From: DATCHW01 sp036508135
GTDB taxonomy: Bacteria > Bacteroidota > Ignavibacteria > Tepidaquicellales > Tepidaquicellaceae
Assembly: GCA_036508135.1 (NCBI GenBank)
Contig: DATCHW010000083.1
Span: 1-40,787, forward strand
DNA length: 40,787 nt
Direction: 5' to 3'
Below, piece after piece: positions 24,144-32,764 of the stretch. A program made the position numbers and the translations under genes. Each line of letters opens with the position of its first letter. The first letter of the stretch is position 1. The notes beneath the pieces are model-generated. The model saw only the letters and a program-made list of their open reading frames with translations. It did not search any database and had not been told where the DNA came from.

Positions 24144-24851
24144 ATGAAAAAAACTTTTACTATTATTCTTTTCCTGATTTTTGGTATTCTTCTGCTTGCC
24201 TGCTCAAAGGATAATAAGATTAAATCAGAATCCAAAGAAGAAACAAAACAAACTGCCGTAAAGAAAGATCCGCGAAAAATTAAAACGCAGATCTGCTATG
24301 ACATTACCAATCCCAAAAAAGAAATTCTCCTTACGAAAACTGAATTTGACAATAACGGCAAAGAATTAAAAATAATAGGCTTTGATGAAAACGGAAAAGA
24401 AACTGAAACAATAAAATCTATCTATGATGAAAAAGGACTAAAAATAAGAAAAGATATGAAAGAAAGTGATTATGAAGGCGGGTTTAGGGAATACACCGTA
24501 ACATATAAATATAACGATAATGGAAGACTTCTCTCGGAAAAATATGCAGGGGACTATGCAACGGATGTATCCCCGGATTATTTTGAATATGTTTATACAG
24601 ACAGTGATAAACCTGTAGAAAAACTTCATTATGTTACTGTAATGCCGGAAAATCCTAAAGATTTGCAATACAGGGAAACTATTAAGTATGATGAAAAAGG
24701 AAATAAAATTGAAGAAGTGACAAAAGGCACAAAATTTGATTACCTGGAGAAAATAACATATAAATATGATGAAAATAATATGCTGATTGAGTCAACAAAT
24801 GATTATGACAGTACGATATCAAAGTATAAATATACTTATGAGTATTATTAA
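24144..24851 (+). CDS. Lipoprotein with YD-like beta repeats
   Basis: 235 residues. Signal peptide with LLAC lipobox (Cys near 20), a charged linker, then repeats of the kind Y-x-Y/D-x-x-G/N-x-x-x-E (FDNNGKELKIIGFDENGKE, YKYNDNGRLLSEKY, KYDEKGNKIEEVTKG, YKYDENNMLIES), resembling RHS/YD repeats in short form. They probably fold as a small beta sheet or barrel. Function unknown. A fair ribosome-binding site (AAAGGGT) lies upstream. It is followed by another lipoprotein-like gene. Confidence 0.75.
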   Translation: MKKTFTIILFLIFGILLLACSKDNKIKSESKEETKQTAVKKDPRKIKTQICYDITNPKKEILLTKTEFDNNGKELKIIGFDENGKETETIKSIYDEKGLKIRKDMKESDYEGGFREYTVTYKYNDNGRLLSEKYAGDYATDVSPDYFEYVYTDSDKPVEKLHYVTVMPENPKDLQYRETIKYDEKGNKIEEVTKGTKFDYLEKITYKYDENNMLIESTNDYDSTISKYKYTYEYY

Positions 24852-24978
24852 TTTTTAAATAGGTACTTTCAACATTGTATAGTTGTATTTTATGATTTAA
24901 TTTTTATAATATTAAACTTTATATAATATAAAAATTAATAAAGCATTAATTAAAAATATTATTTTAATTATTATCTTC

Positions 24979-25629
24979 TTGGTTATCTCCGTATTGAAGG
25001 GTTGTTCCAATAAAGATAATATTACAAATCCTAATAAAATTAATTTAGCACTTAATCATTTCACAACTGCTGATACATCAATTGCTGATATTAATAATCT
25101 TTTGCTTGATACTGTCAAAATACTTTTAAAAGATTTAAAGTTCGGTGTTTCCGGCTCTAATGACTCAATTAGTTTTTATACAGGATCGTTTTTATTAACA
25201 CTCCGGTTCAATTCTCTTGTTATTGCATTAACATCCGGTTTAATTCCTGCCGGTACTTATGATAAATTTAAATTTGAAGTTCATGAACTCGATCCTAATG
25301 AAATAATTTCAGACCCTGAATTTAGTGATGCTAACGGAAGGTATTCAATTATAACAAAAGGTTCATTCAATGGAAATCGATTTGTTTTTAAGTCAGTAAG
25401 TTCTGCAAGGAAAAATTTACAGTTCCAGAATCCCGCCGCAGTATCTTCTTCAGATGTTACTTATATAACACTTTTGATAAAACCTTACATCTGGTTTTTA
25501 AAAAATGGTGATTATTTAGACCCAAGAATCCCTGCAAATGCTAACGATATTAACAGCAATATTCAGAACGCTTTAAACAATAGCTTTACCGCTTTCAAAG
25601 ATAACGATAGAAACGGCATCCCTGATTAA
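24979..25629 (+). CDS. Probable lipoprotein, DUF4382-like, with unusual start
   Basis: 216 residues from TTG at 24979. Domain pattern: TSIADINNLLLDTVKILLKD, a beta-strand core (SISFYTGSFLLTLRF, LIPAGTYDKFKFEVHELDP) and a closing FKDNDRNGIPD, similar to a calcium-type or DUF4382-like module. The TTG start gives only half of a signal peptide (VISVLKGCSN). The frame stays open upstream to 24916 and encodes a perfect rest of it (NKALIKNIILIIIFLVISVL), but contains no ATG, GTG or TTG there; an ATT at 24934 is in the right place. See findings. Function unknown. Confidence 0.6.
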   Translation: MVISVLKGCSNKDNITNPNKINLALNHFTTADTSIADINNLLLDTVKILLKDLKFGVSGSNDSISFYTGSFLLTLRFNSLVIALTSGLIPAGTYDKFKFEVHELDPNEIISDPEFSDANGRYSIITKGSFNGNRFVFKSVSSARKNLQFQNPAAVSSSDVTYITLLIKPYIWFLKNGDYLDPRIPANANDINSNIQNALNNSFTAFKDNDRNGIPD

Positions 25630-25691
25630 GGGATTGGGTTCCAATACTCACGAGTCATACATTCTCCTTTGGAAAAGGTATTATATTAATT

Positions 25692-25710
25692 CCCCCTTAC
25701 GAAAGGGGGG
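25692..25710 (+). terminator. Probable terminator after the DUF4382-like gene
   Basis: CCCCCTT/AAGGGGG stem (25692-25698 with 25703-25709) with a four-base loop, then a T-rich stretch (TTGTTATTTCTTTTCTTTT). It fits termination before the transaldolase gene and may be a shortened relative of the C-rich palindrome at 14721. Confidence 0.6.
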
Positions 25711-25804
25711 TTGTTATTTCTTTTCTTTTCCATTTCAAAAAATTTTTATTATCATTACTTTCCGTCATATAAATATTTCTTTTCTAAGTAAATTATTAAA
25801 TATT

Positions 25805-26449
25805 ATGAAAATATTCATTGATACTGCTAATCTTAAGGAAATTAAAGAAGCCGCAGATATGGGATTGCTCGACGGTGTTACCACTAATCCATCACTCGTT
25901 GCAAAAGAAGGTCACAAAGATTTTAAAACCATGCTTAAGCAAATATGTGAAATAGTAGATGGTGATATTAGCGCCGAAGTCGTCTCCGCTGATTGCGATA
26001 ACATCTTAAAAGAAGGAAGGGAACTCGCAAAAATTCACAAAAATATAGTAATCAAAGTTCCTCTTATTAAAGAAGGTTTAAAAGCAGTTAAAATATTTAC
26101 CGCCGAAGGCATCAAAACAAATGTTACTCTTTGTTTCAGTGTCTCACAGGCGATACTCGCCGCAAAAGCAGGAGCATATCTGGTTAGTCCGTTCGTCGGA
26201 AGACTCGATGATATATCAACTAATGGTATGGACCTGATTGCTCAAATCGTAAATGTTTATCAAAACTATGATTTTGATACACAGGTTCTTGTTGCATCTG
26301 TAAGGCATCCTTTGCATTTTGTTGACGCTGCCATGATTGGCGCCGATGTTTGCACTATGCCGTTTAAAGTAATTGATCAGCTTGTTAAACATCCTCTTAC
26401 CGATAGCGGACTTGAAAAATTCCTCGCCGACTGGAAGAAATTAGGATAA
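25805..26449 (+). CDS. tal: Transaldolase, small TalC/FSA-type
   Basis: 214 residues from ATG at 25805 (the frame opens earlier but only non-coding-like sequence precedes). The TIM barrel starts MKIFIDTANLKEIKEA, the Schiff-base lysine is K84 in NIVIKVPLI, and TNVTLCFS and ASVRHPLH follow. At the two positions that separate true transaldolase from fructose-6-phosphate aldolase, it has Glu58 (aldolase: Gln) and Phe130 (aldolase: Tyr), so transaldolase is the better call. Moves a dihydroxyacetone unit in the pentose phosphate pathway. Followed 24 bases later by gcvT. Confidence 0.9.
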   Translation: MKIFIDTANLKEIKEAADMGLLDGVTTNPSLVAKEGHKDFKTMLKQICEIVDGDISAEVVSADCDNILKEGRELAKIHKNIVIKVPLIKEGLKAVKIFTAEGIKTNVTLCFSVSQAILAAKAGAYLVSPFVGRLDDISTNGMDLIAQIVNVYQNYDFDTQVLVASVRHPLHFVDAAMIGADVCTMPFKVIDQLVKHPLTDSGLEKFLADWKKLG

Positions 26450-26473
26450 TTTAATAATTTTAAAATATTATAT

Positions 26474-27556
26474 ATGAAAAAGACAGCATTTAATGAATTA
26501 CATAAAAAATACGGCGGTAAGTTAGTAGAATTTGCCGGATTCGAGATGCCTATCCAGTATGAAGGTATCGTTGCAGAACATAAAGCCGTCAGGGAGTCTG
26601 TCGGTGTATTCGATGTTTCTCATATGGGTGAAGTAGAAGTTCACGGAAAAGATGCGCTCGCTTTTGTCCAGAAAATTACTACCAATGATGCATCAATATT
26701 AACCAAAGGAAAAATTCAGTATTCTGCAATGTGCTATAAAGAGGGCGGAGTGGTGGATGACTTGCTCGTTTACAATTGCGGTGATTATTATTTACTCGTT
26801 ATTAATGCATCCAATGTTGATAAAGATTTTAAATGGATGCAGGATAATGTGTTTGGAGATGTTGTGTTGAAAAATATTTCCGACAATATTTCACAACTCG
26901 CAATTCAGGGACCAAATTCCCAAAAGACTTTACAAAAACTGACAGATACCGATTTATCTAAAATTGAATATTATAATTTTGAATTCGGAAAGATTGCCGG
27001 TATTGATGCAATTATTTCACATACAGGGTATACAGGTGAAAAAGTCTGTTTTGAGATTTACATTGATTCCAATATTGAACTATCTGAAAAATTGTGGAAT
27101 GCAATTTTCGAAGCAGGCAAAGAATTCAATATTAAGCCCATAGGTCTCGGAGCAAGGGATACATTACGGCTTGAGTATGCTTTCAGATTATATGGAAATG
27201 ATATGGATAAAGATTCAAACGTGCTGGAAGCAGGTTTAGGATGGATTACAAAACTCAATAAAGGAAATTTCAATGGCAGTGATGTTCTGCTCAGGGTAAA
27301 AGCCGAAGGTCTTAAAAGGAAACTCGTCGGCTTTATTGTTGAGGATAGAATGGTTGCACGCCACGGACAGGAAGTTTATTCCGGAGATAAGAAAATCGGA
27401 TTCGTTACAAGCGGCTCACCTTCACCTATGCTGAATAAAAATATCGGACTTGCTTATATAGACGAAGGATTCAATAAAATTGGAAATGAAATTGAAATTG
27501 CAATAAGAGATAAAAAAATAAAATCAAAAATAGTTAAGACACCGTTTTTGTCTTAG
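26474..27556 (+). CDS. gcvT: Glycine cleavage system aminomethyltransferase (T-protein)
   Basis: 360 residues. GcvT features: FAGFEMPIQYEGIVAEHKAV, VGVFDVSHMGEVEV, GGVVDDLLVY with the catalytic-region Asp, LAIQGPNSQ, SHTGYTGE and GLGARDTLRLE. Releases ammonia from the aminomethyl lipoyl H-protein and makes methylene-tetrahydrofolate. gcvH and gcvP are not nearby, common in this group. Only 24 bases separate it from the transaldolase gene, so no separate glycine riboswitch can fit. A long hairpin follows the stop. Confidence 0.95.
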   Translation: MKKTAFNELHKKYGGKLVEFAGFEMPIQYEGIVAEHKAVRESVGVFDVSHMGEVEVHGKDALAFVQKITTNDASILTKGKIQYSAMCYKEGGVVDDLLVYNCGDYYLLVINASNVDKDFKWMQDNVFGDVVLKNISDNISQLAIQGPNSQKTLQKLTDTDLSKIEYYNFEFGKIAGIDAIISHTGYTGEKVCFEIYIDSNIELSEKLWNAIFEAGKEFNIKPIGLGARDTLRLEYAFRLYGNDMDKDSNVLEAGLGWITKLNKGNFNGSDVLLRVKAEGLKRKLVGFIVEDRMVARHGQEVYSGDKKIGFVTSGSPSPMLNKNIGLAYIDEGFNKIGNEIEIAIRDKKIKSKIVKTPFLS

Positions 27557-27575
27557 AATAATTATATGAGGTTTT

Positions 27576-27614
27576 AATTATCCCCAATCTCTTTTACCGG
27601 AATTGGGGATAATT
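27576..27614 (+). terminator. Terminator-like hairpin after gcvT
   Basis: Perfect 13-base stem (27576-27588 with 27602-27614) with a 13-base loop. The following bases are only partly T-rich. It ends the tal-gcvT transcript and precedes the comB-ftsK pair. Confidence 0.65.
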
Positions 27615-27650
27615 GTTTGATAAAAAGATTTTTCAGGAAAATTTTAAATT

Positions 27651-28487
27651 ATGTCAAAAATAACAGTTATCCCGATACCATCGCTGATTACAGAAGATCT
27701 GCTTCTTAAAGATAAAATCGTAGTTATTGTAGATGTATTGCGGGCAACTTCTACGATGTTAGTTGCTCTTGCAAACGGTGCCAAAGAAATTATTCCCGCT
27801 GAAAGTATAAATACTGCCGCCCGAATCGCCAGAGGTTCAGGAAAGAATGCATTGTTGTGCGGAGAACGGGCAGGAAAAATAGTTAAAGGATTTGACCTCG
27901 GTAATTCACCTTTCGAATATACAAAGGAAGCAATTGAAAATAAAACCCTTGTATTCACCACTACAAACGGGACAGTAGCTATGCATAAAGCAAGGTATGC
28001 AGAAAAATGCATCCTCGCTTCTTTTCTGAACTTATCAAAAGTAGTTGAATATCTCGATGATCTTAACCGGGATTTTATTGTTATCTGTTCTGGTAAGCTA
28101 AATAGTTTCTGTCTCGAAGATTTTGTCTTTGCAGGAGCTTTATTGTCTAAATTGTTTAAATTAAACAAAAATAAACCTCTTTACGAAATTTCAGATACGG
28201 AGATTGCATCAAAACTTCTTTCAAAATCTATGCTTCTGGTTCCTTCAAATCCCAGTAAAGAAAAAGTTATTGAAATGTTCGATATGTCTGAACATGGGAT
28301 TTATTTAAGGTCTTTAGGTTTTGAAAAAGATCTCGGTTTTTGTGCGGAAATCGATTCCTATCCAATTTTACCTTTTGTGATAAAGGGTGTAATTAAATTA
28401 CAGGAAAAAATCGAAGCCGAGCAAATCACTAAAAAAAATCTCAAAAAAATAAATTATAAAGAAACAGGCGAGCAGAAGAAACATTAA
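27651..28487 (+). CDS. comB: ComB-family 2-phosphosulfolactate phosphatase homologue
   Basis: 278 residues. Family motifs: VDVLRATSTM (27-36), CGERAGKIVKGFDLGNSPFEY (seen as GERAGKIVKG 71-80 then FDLGNSPFEY 81-90), TLVFTTTNGTVA (99-110) and FCLEDFVFAGALL. In methanogens ComB makes sulfolactate from phosphosulfolactate for coenzyme M; bacterial homologues are common and their substrate is often unproven. Carboxylate-rich, magnesium-dependent active site by family. The stop is four bases before ftsK, suggesting one operon. An alternative is another small acid phosphatase role. Confidence 0.85.
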   Translation: MSKITVIPIPSLITEDLLLKDKIVVIVDVLRATSTMLVALANGAKEIIPAESINTAARIARGSGKNALLCGERAGKIVKGFDLGNSPFEYTKEAIENKTLVFTTTNGTVAMHKARYAEKCILASFLNLSKVVEYLDDLNRDFIVICSGKLNSFCLEDFVFAGALLSKLFKLNKNKPLYEISDTEIASKLLSKSMLLVPSNPSKEKVIEMFDMSEHGIYLRSLGFEKDLGFCAEIDSYPILPFVIKGVIKLQEKIEAEQITKKNLKKINYKETGEQKKH

Positions 28488-28491
28488 TAAT

Positions 28492-31035
28492 ATGAATAAG
28501 AAAATGAAATCAAGGCTTGAAAAGAAAAGTACACATATCAGATCCGGAAACGGCAAAAGAAGAAGAAAAGAAACTGAGGATTTCTCAATATCTGCGGAAG
28601 TAAAAAAGCAAATTCTTGGATTCGTGCTGTTATTATTTGGTGTCTTACTTCTTTTTGCTGTCTTTTCATATTCTTCATCAGATGAAAGTAACCTCACAAA
28701 TCAATCTTTCCTGAGTATATTCAATAAAGAAACAAATTCCATATATGTAAAAAACTGGCTTGGTATAGTAGGTGCTCTTACTGCTGATTTTATGATAAAT
28801 AAATTGTGCGGTTTTTCTTCTTCTATTATTTCATTGGTGATTATATTCTTTGGGTTTAATATCATTCTTAAAAAATCACTCTTTAAGCCAGTAATGTTCA
28901 GTATTTATGCATTACTTATGATGCTCATTCTTTCAGCATCAGCAGGGATTCTCTCAAAATTTGTATCTTTTCCGGACGCATCACATTTCTCCGGAGCAGT
29001 TGGCGGATATTTTTCGAATATTTCATACAGCTTTCTCGGTAGTGTCGGCTCATCAATTTTCTGGATAATACTTTTTTCGGTTAATGTATTTCTTCTGGTA
29101 GATACTAATATCATAAAAACTTTTGCCCGGTTAAAACTCATTTATCAGCGGATAAAGGAAAAGTTTAAAAAAGAAGAAGAATCGCTTGTAACACTGGCAG
29201 AAGAAAAATTTAATAGAAAAATTGAAAAGAAAAAAACAAAAGAAGAAAAAGATGCGGTATTGGCAGAAGCACTAAAAAAAGAACAGGAACGCATAAATAA
29301 GGCAAAATATGGTAAACCTTCGGGCGAAGCAGATTCCTCCCCGGAAATAAAAGAAACAGAAATTAAACGTCCCAAAAAAGAAGAGTTGAATCTAATTACG
29401 GATGCGGAAGAGAATGTAAAGAAACCCGAACCAAAGGAAATCGAAATTGATGAAAAACCTGTAAAGAAAATTATCCCGGATGAAATGGATGTCAATCCCG
29501 AAAATTCAAATGAACTCGAAAGCTATGATGAATCTGAGGAAGGACTTCCGGAAGAGACTCTTGATGATTATAAAACACCTACGCTTGACCTACTCGATAA
29601 TCCGACAAAGGAAGAAGACGAGGTTATTCCTGATGAAGAATTAAACCGGAATGGAAAAACATTACAGGAGAAATTACTGAAGTTCGGAATTGAAATTGAA
29701 AAAGTATATGCTACCCCCGGACCCGTTGTTACACTTTATGAACTCGTCCCTGCTGCCAATGTTAAACTATCGAAGATAGAATCTCTGCAGGATGATATTG
29801 CTCTTGCAATGAAAGCAAAAGGTATCCGTATGATTATTCCTATTCCGGGAAAAGGCACAGTAGGTGTGGAAATCCCTAATCGGAAAGCGCAGATTGTAAA
29901 AATAAAAAGTATTTTATCTTCTGAACATTTCAAGGAAAGCAAAGAAAAACTTTGTGTCGCTTTCGGAAAAAAAATAGACGGGGAAGTGTTCATCGATGAC
30001 CTCGCAAAGATGCCGCACATCTTAATTGCCGGTGCTACAGGCTCAGGCAAAAGCGTAGGAATAAATACGATCATAGCAAGTCTTCTTTTCAAACTGCATC
30101 CCTCGGAACTGAAATTCATAATGATTGATCCGAAAAAAATAGAACTTAATCTCTACACTAAACTTAAAAAACATTTCCTCGCAACATCTGTCGATGTAAA
30201 CGAAAGTATTATTACAAGTCCCGCTAATGCTGTTTCAATTCTTAAAAGCGTGGAAGTGGAAATGGAGCAAAGATATGATAGGCTCGCAAATGCAGGCGTT
30301 AGAAATATTGAAGCTTATAACAGAAAATTTGAGCTTGGTGAGATCCGTAAACACGATATAATCCGGCACAAGAAAATGCCTTACATTGTTGTCATTATTG
30401 ATGAACTTGCAGATTTAATGATAACAGCGAAACGGGATATCGAAGAGCCTATAGCCCGTATAGCACAAATGGCAAGAGCAGTGGGAATACATCTGATAGT
30501 AGCCACACAAAGACCTTCTGTTGACGTCATTACCGGAGTTATCAAAGCAAACTTCCCGATAAGAATTGCATATCAGGTCGCATCACAAGTCGATTCAAGA
30601 ACAATCCTCGATATGAAAGGTGCGGATGCATTATTAAGAAACGGTGATATGCTATATCTCTCGGCTTCATCATCCAAACCAATAAGAATCCAGAATGCAT
30701 ATATCTCGACCGAGGAATGTGAAAGAATTGTCGAGTATATCGGAGAACAGAAAGGATATACAAGAGCATATTTATTACCTTCAATAATAGAAAAACGAAT
30801 CAAGGCAAGCACCGGTGATGGCGGCAGAGATCCTCTATTCAAAGAAGCCGCAGAAATGGTAATACGTCTGGGACAATGCTCCACATCCACCTTACAGCGC
30901 CGTTTAAAATTAGGTTATGCCCGAGCCGCAAGGATTGTTGACCAGATGGAAGCCGAAGGAATAGTTGGTCACAGTCAGGGAGCGAAAGGACGGGAAATAC
31001 TTATCAGCGAAGAAGATTTGGACGAAATTCTGTAA
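28492..31035 (+). CDS. ftsK: DNA translocase FtsK/SpoIIIE
   Basis: 847 residues. Four N-terminal membrane helices (about 35-215), a Lys/Glu/Pro-rich linker (about 225-385), then the motor: alpha domain (GKTLQEKLLKFGIEIEKV), beta RecA-like domain with Walker A GATGSGKS (514-521) and Walker B acid D637 in VVIIDELADLM, and a C-terminal winged-helix gamma domain (STSTLQRRLKLGYARAARIV) that reads KOPS-like polar sequences. Pumps chromosome DNA through the septum and helps dimer resolution. Starts four bases after comB. The next gene, deoC, is convergent. Confidence 0.96.
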   Translation: MNKKMKSRLEKKSTHIRSGNGKRRRKETEDFSISAEVKKQILGFVLLLFGVLLLFAVFSYSSSDESNLTNQSFLSIFNKETNSIYVKNWLGIVGALTADFMINKLCGFSSSIISLVIIFFGFNIILKKSLFKPVMFSIYALLMMLILSASAGILSKFVSFPDASHFSGAVGGYFSNISYSFLGSVGSSIFWIILFSVNVFLLVDTNIIKTFARLKLIYQRIKEKFKKEEESLVTLAEEKFNRKIEKKKTKEEKDAVLAEALKKEQERINKAKYGKPSGEADSSPEIKETEIKRPKKEELNLITDAEENVKKPEPKEIEIDEKPVKKIIPDEMDVNPENSNELESYDESEEGLPEETLDDYKTPTLDLLDNPTKEEDEVIPDEELNRNGKTLQEKLLKFGIEIEKVYATPGPVVTLYELVPAANVKLSKIESLQDDIALAMKAKGIRMIIPIPGKGTVGVEIPNRKAQIVKIKSILSSEHFKESKEKLCVAFGKKIDGEVFIDDLAKMPHILIAGATGSGKSVGINTIIASLLFKLHPSELKFIMIDPKKIELNLYTKLKKHFLATSVDVNESIITSPANAVSILKSVEVEMEQRYDRLANAGVRNIEAYNRKFELGEIRKHDIIRHKKMPYIVVIIDELADLMITAKRDIEEPIARIAQMARAVGIHLIVATQRPSVDVITGVIKANFPIRIAYQVASQVDSRTILDMKGADALLRNGDMLYLSASSSKPIRIQNAYISTEECERIVEYIGEQKGYTRAYLLPSIIEKRIKASTGDGGRDPLFKEAAEMVIRLGQCSTSTLQRRLKLGYARAARIVDQMEAEGIVGHSQGAKGREILISEEDLDEIL

Positions 31036-31050
31036 TTATAATAAAGGTTA

Positions 31051-31074
31051 AACTATCAAGCTGACTTGATAGTT
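31051..31074. terminator. Hairpin between convergent ftsK and deoC
   Basis: Perfect ten-base stem AACTATCAAG/CTTGATAGTT with loop CTGA. It sits in the 109-base gap between the stops of ftsK and deoC and may end both transcripts, but there is no long U-run on either side. Confidence 0.5.
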
Positions 31075-31144
31075 AAAAGAACATCGATGTAATAATAAGA
31101 TTTAATATCTCCCGGCAAACAAATTCCGAATATATTAATAAAAA

Positions 31145-32041
31145 TCAAGTTCCTGAATTCAATTCATTATGCTTCACAATCAAATCATTCAGCAATGATG
31201 ATGCACCGATACGGAATAATTCAGGCTTGAGCCATTCTTCACCCAAAACTGCTTTGACAAGTGAAATGTAACTTAATGCTTCTTTCGTTGTCCTTATTCC
31301 ACCTGCGGCTTTTATTCCTGTTTTTACGCCTGTTTTTTCATAAAAATCTTTTATTGCTTCACACATCACATAAACGGTTGGCAGTGTAGCGGATACGGAA
31401 ATTTTACCCGTTGAAGTTTTTATAAAATCAGCTCCGGCAAGCATAGATATGAAACTTGCTTTCCTGATATTTTCGTAACTCCCAAGTTCCCCTGTTTCTA
31501 AAATCACTTTCAGATGAACAGGTTTTTTAAGTTTTTTCGATTTGCAGATTTTTTTAACCTTTTTTACTTCTTCAAAGACATAATCAAAATTTCCCATTAG
31601 AAACTCGCCTCTCGAAATTACCATATCAATTTCATTTGCACCTTCTTCAATACAGTATTTTACATCGGCAAGTTTTATTTTTAACGGAAACTGCCCCGAA
31701 GGAAATCCTGTTGCAACTGAAGCAAGATTTACCCCACTTCCTTTAAGCCGTTTTTTTGCATATTTAATTAATGTAGGATAAACGCATACTGCAGCACAGT
31801 GGGGGAAATCTGCATTTCCGTCAATCGGACTTTTTGCTTTTTTGCAGAGTGTTTCAACCCTTTCTTTTGTGTCGCTTCCTTCAAGCGTCGTTAAATCAAT
31901 TAAAGAACCGGCAAATTTTATTAATTGAATTCTTTCCTGATTGTTGTATTTTTTAATTTTGAATACACCGGCTTTTTTATCAATTTCGGAAGCGTCAATT
32001 TTTTTGAAATACTTATCTAATTTTTCTTGAAGATTTTTCAT
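31145..32041 (-). CDS. deoC: Deoxyribose-phosphate aldolase
   Basis: 298 residues. TIM-barrel class I aldolase: Schiff-base lysine K208 in ADFIKTSTGK and partner K244 in GIKAAGGIRT; VASVATGFPSGQFPLKIKL and EIDMVISRGEFLMG are family signatures. Splits deoxyribose-5-phosphate to glyceraldehyde-3-phosphate and acetaldehyde. Longer than E. coli DeoC because of an N-terminal extension of some 40 residues, as in many Bacteroidota enzymes. It fits with the PNP at 7297-8103 in nucleoside use. A terminator lies immediately upstream, so it must have its own promoter or depend on read-through from the small gene before it. Confidence 0.94.
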   Translation of the reverse strand: MKNLQEKLDKYFKKIDASEIDKKAGVFKIKKYNNQERIQLIKFAGSLIDLTTLEGSDTKERVETLCKKAKSPIDGNADFPHCAAVCVYPTLIKYAKKRLKGSGVNLASVATGFPSGQFPLKIKLADVKYCIEEGANEIDMVISRGEFLMGNFDYVFEEVKKVKKICKSKKLKKPVHLKVILETGELGSYENIRKASFISMLAGADFIKTSTGKISVSATLPTVYVMCEAIKDFYEKTGVKTGIKAAGGIRTTKEALSYISLVKAVLGEEWLKPELFRIGASSLLNDLIVKHNELNSGT

Positions 32042-32052
32042 AATATATTATA

Positions 32053-32087
32053 ATATAAAAAGGATAAGGAATCAGATTCCTTATCCT
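32053..32087 (-). terminator. Rho-independent terminator of the 61-residue gene
   Basis: Perfect 12-base stem (32061-32072 with 32076-32087), three-base loop, followed on the reverse strand by TTTTTATA. It lies between the small gene and deoC. Confidence 0.85.
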
Positions 32088-32126
32088 GAATTGTAAATTG
32101 TAAAAAGATCAGTTCATTAAGTCTTG

Positions 32127-32312
32127 TTACTTACCTGTCTCTTTTTTCTCCGGTTCTCCGATACTTTTGCCTTCGGATTCTACGAATTTTTTAATTACTT
32201 CAAGATTATCCAGTACCATCTTTGCTTTGTTCAAGCCAAACGAAAAGAGAAAACGTTCACCCGGATTTAAACATAATAATTTATTACCTTTGTATTCCTG
32301 AATTTCTGCCAT
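32127..32312 (-). CDS. Small conserved-looking protein, 61 residues
   Basis: A real gene despite its size: consensus ribosome-binding site AAGGAGG six bases before the ATG, own terminator behind it and even composition. It begins MAEIQEYKGNKLLCLNPGE, has FLFSFGLNKAKMVLDNLEVIKKFVES and a charged tail. The core resembles small hypothetical proteins of the kind EYKG..LL.LNP....FSFG..KA..IL......I..FV found in several bacterial phyla; no function is known to me. No membrane helix. Strong signals suggest abundant expression. Confidence 0.75.
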   Translation of the reverse strand: MAEIQEYKGNKLLCLNPGERFLFSFGLNKAKMVLDNLEVIKKFVESEGKSIGEPEKKETGK

Positions 32313-32764
32313 TTTGAACCTCCTTTTTTGTTATAAATTATATTTGAGTTTATATATCTAAAACATTGTAAAATCACTTATAATAATCCGGATTCATTTT
32401 CCGGAATAGCAGTTAAATTATCTGGAAGAGTATTCATACAAAATTTGAAAAACTGCATATTTTTACATTTTTTTCAAGATATACTGTAATTTAACAAATT
32501 ATTTTAAATAAAAAATCACTATAATTTATATTCAATTAAATAAATTACATCTATACGTGAAAGGATTTGTAGTTTACTTTTAACGCACTAAGGGTAAATT
32601 CTTGCATTTATTCTATTCATATATCTCGATACCCGCATTAATTTTTTAATCCTGTCTGATATTCTGACTTTCCCTGCTCATTTATATTTTGTAATTTTAT
32701 AAAAGTTATTTCCTTCCATCTGATTTGATGTCGAAGTAATGTAAATCATTTTAAAATTTGTAAT
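32313..32764. other. Intergenic region, 452 bases, between divergent genes
   Basis: Very AT-rich, no credible ORF or RNA gene seen. It holds the Shine-Dalgarno of the small reverse gene (32319-32325) and must hold promoters for that gene and for the forward YitT gene. TCCGGA occurs twice around 32389-32405 as a weak palindrome. Confidence 0.6.
32319..32325 (-). promoter_or_regulatory. Consensus Shine-Dalgarno of the small gene
   Basis: AAGGAGG on the reverse strand, six bases before the ATG whose first base is 32312. The best ribosome-binding site in the window. Confidence 0.85.

Noticed and set aside
25634..25804. N-terminal extension of 57 residues before the transaldolase
   Set aside because: It spans a hairpin terminator and T-rich DNA, and the family starts exactly at MKIFIDTAN.
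26450..26473. Possible glycine riboswitch before gcvT
   Set aside because: Only 24 bases separate gcvT from the preceding gene, too short for the aptamer, and no aptamer-like sequence is seen before the transaldolase gene.
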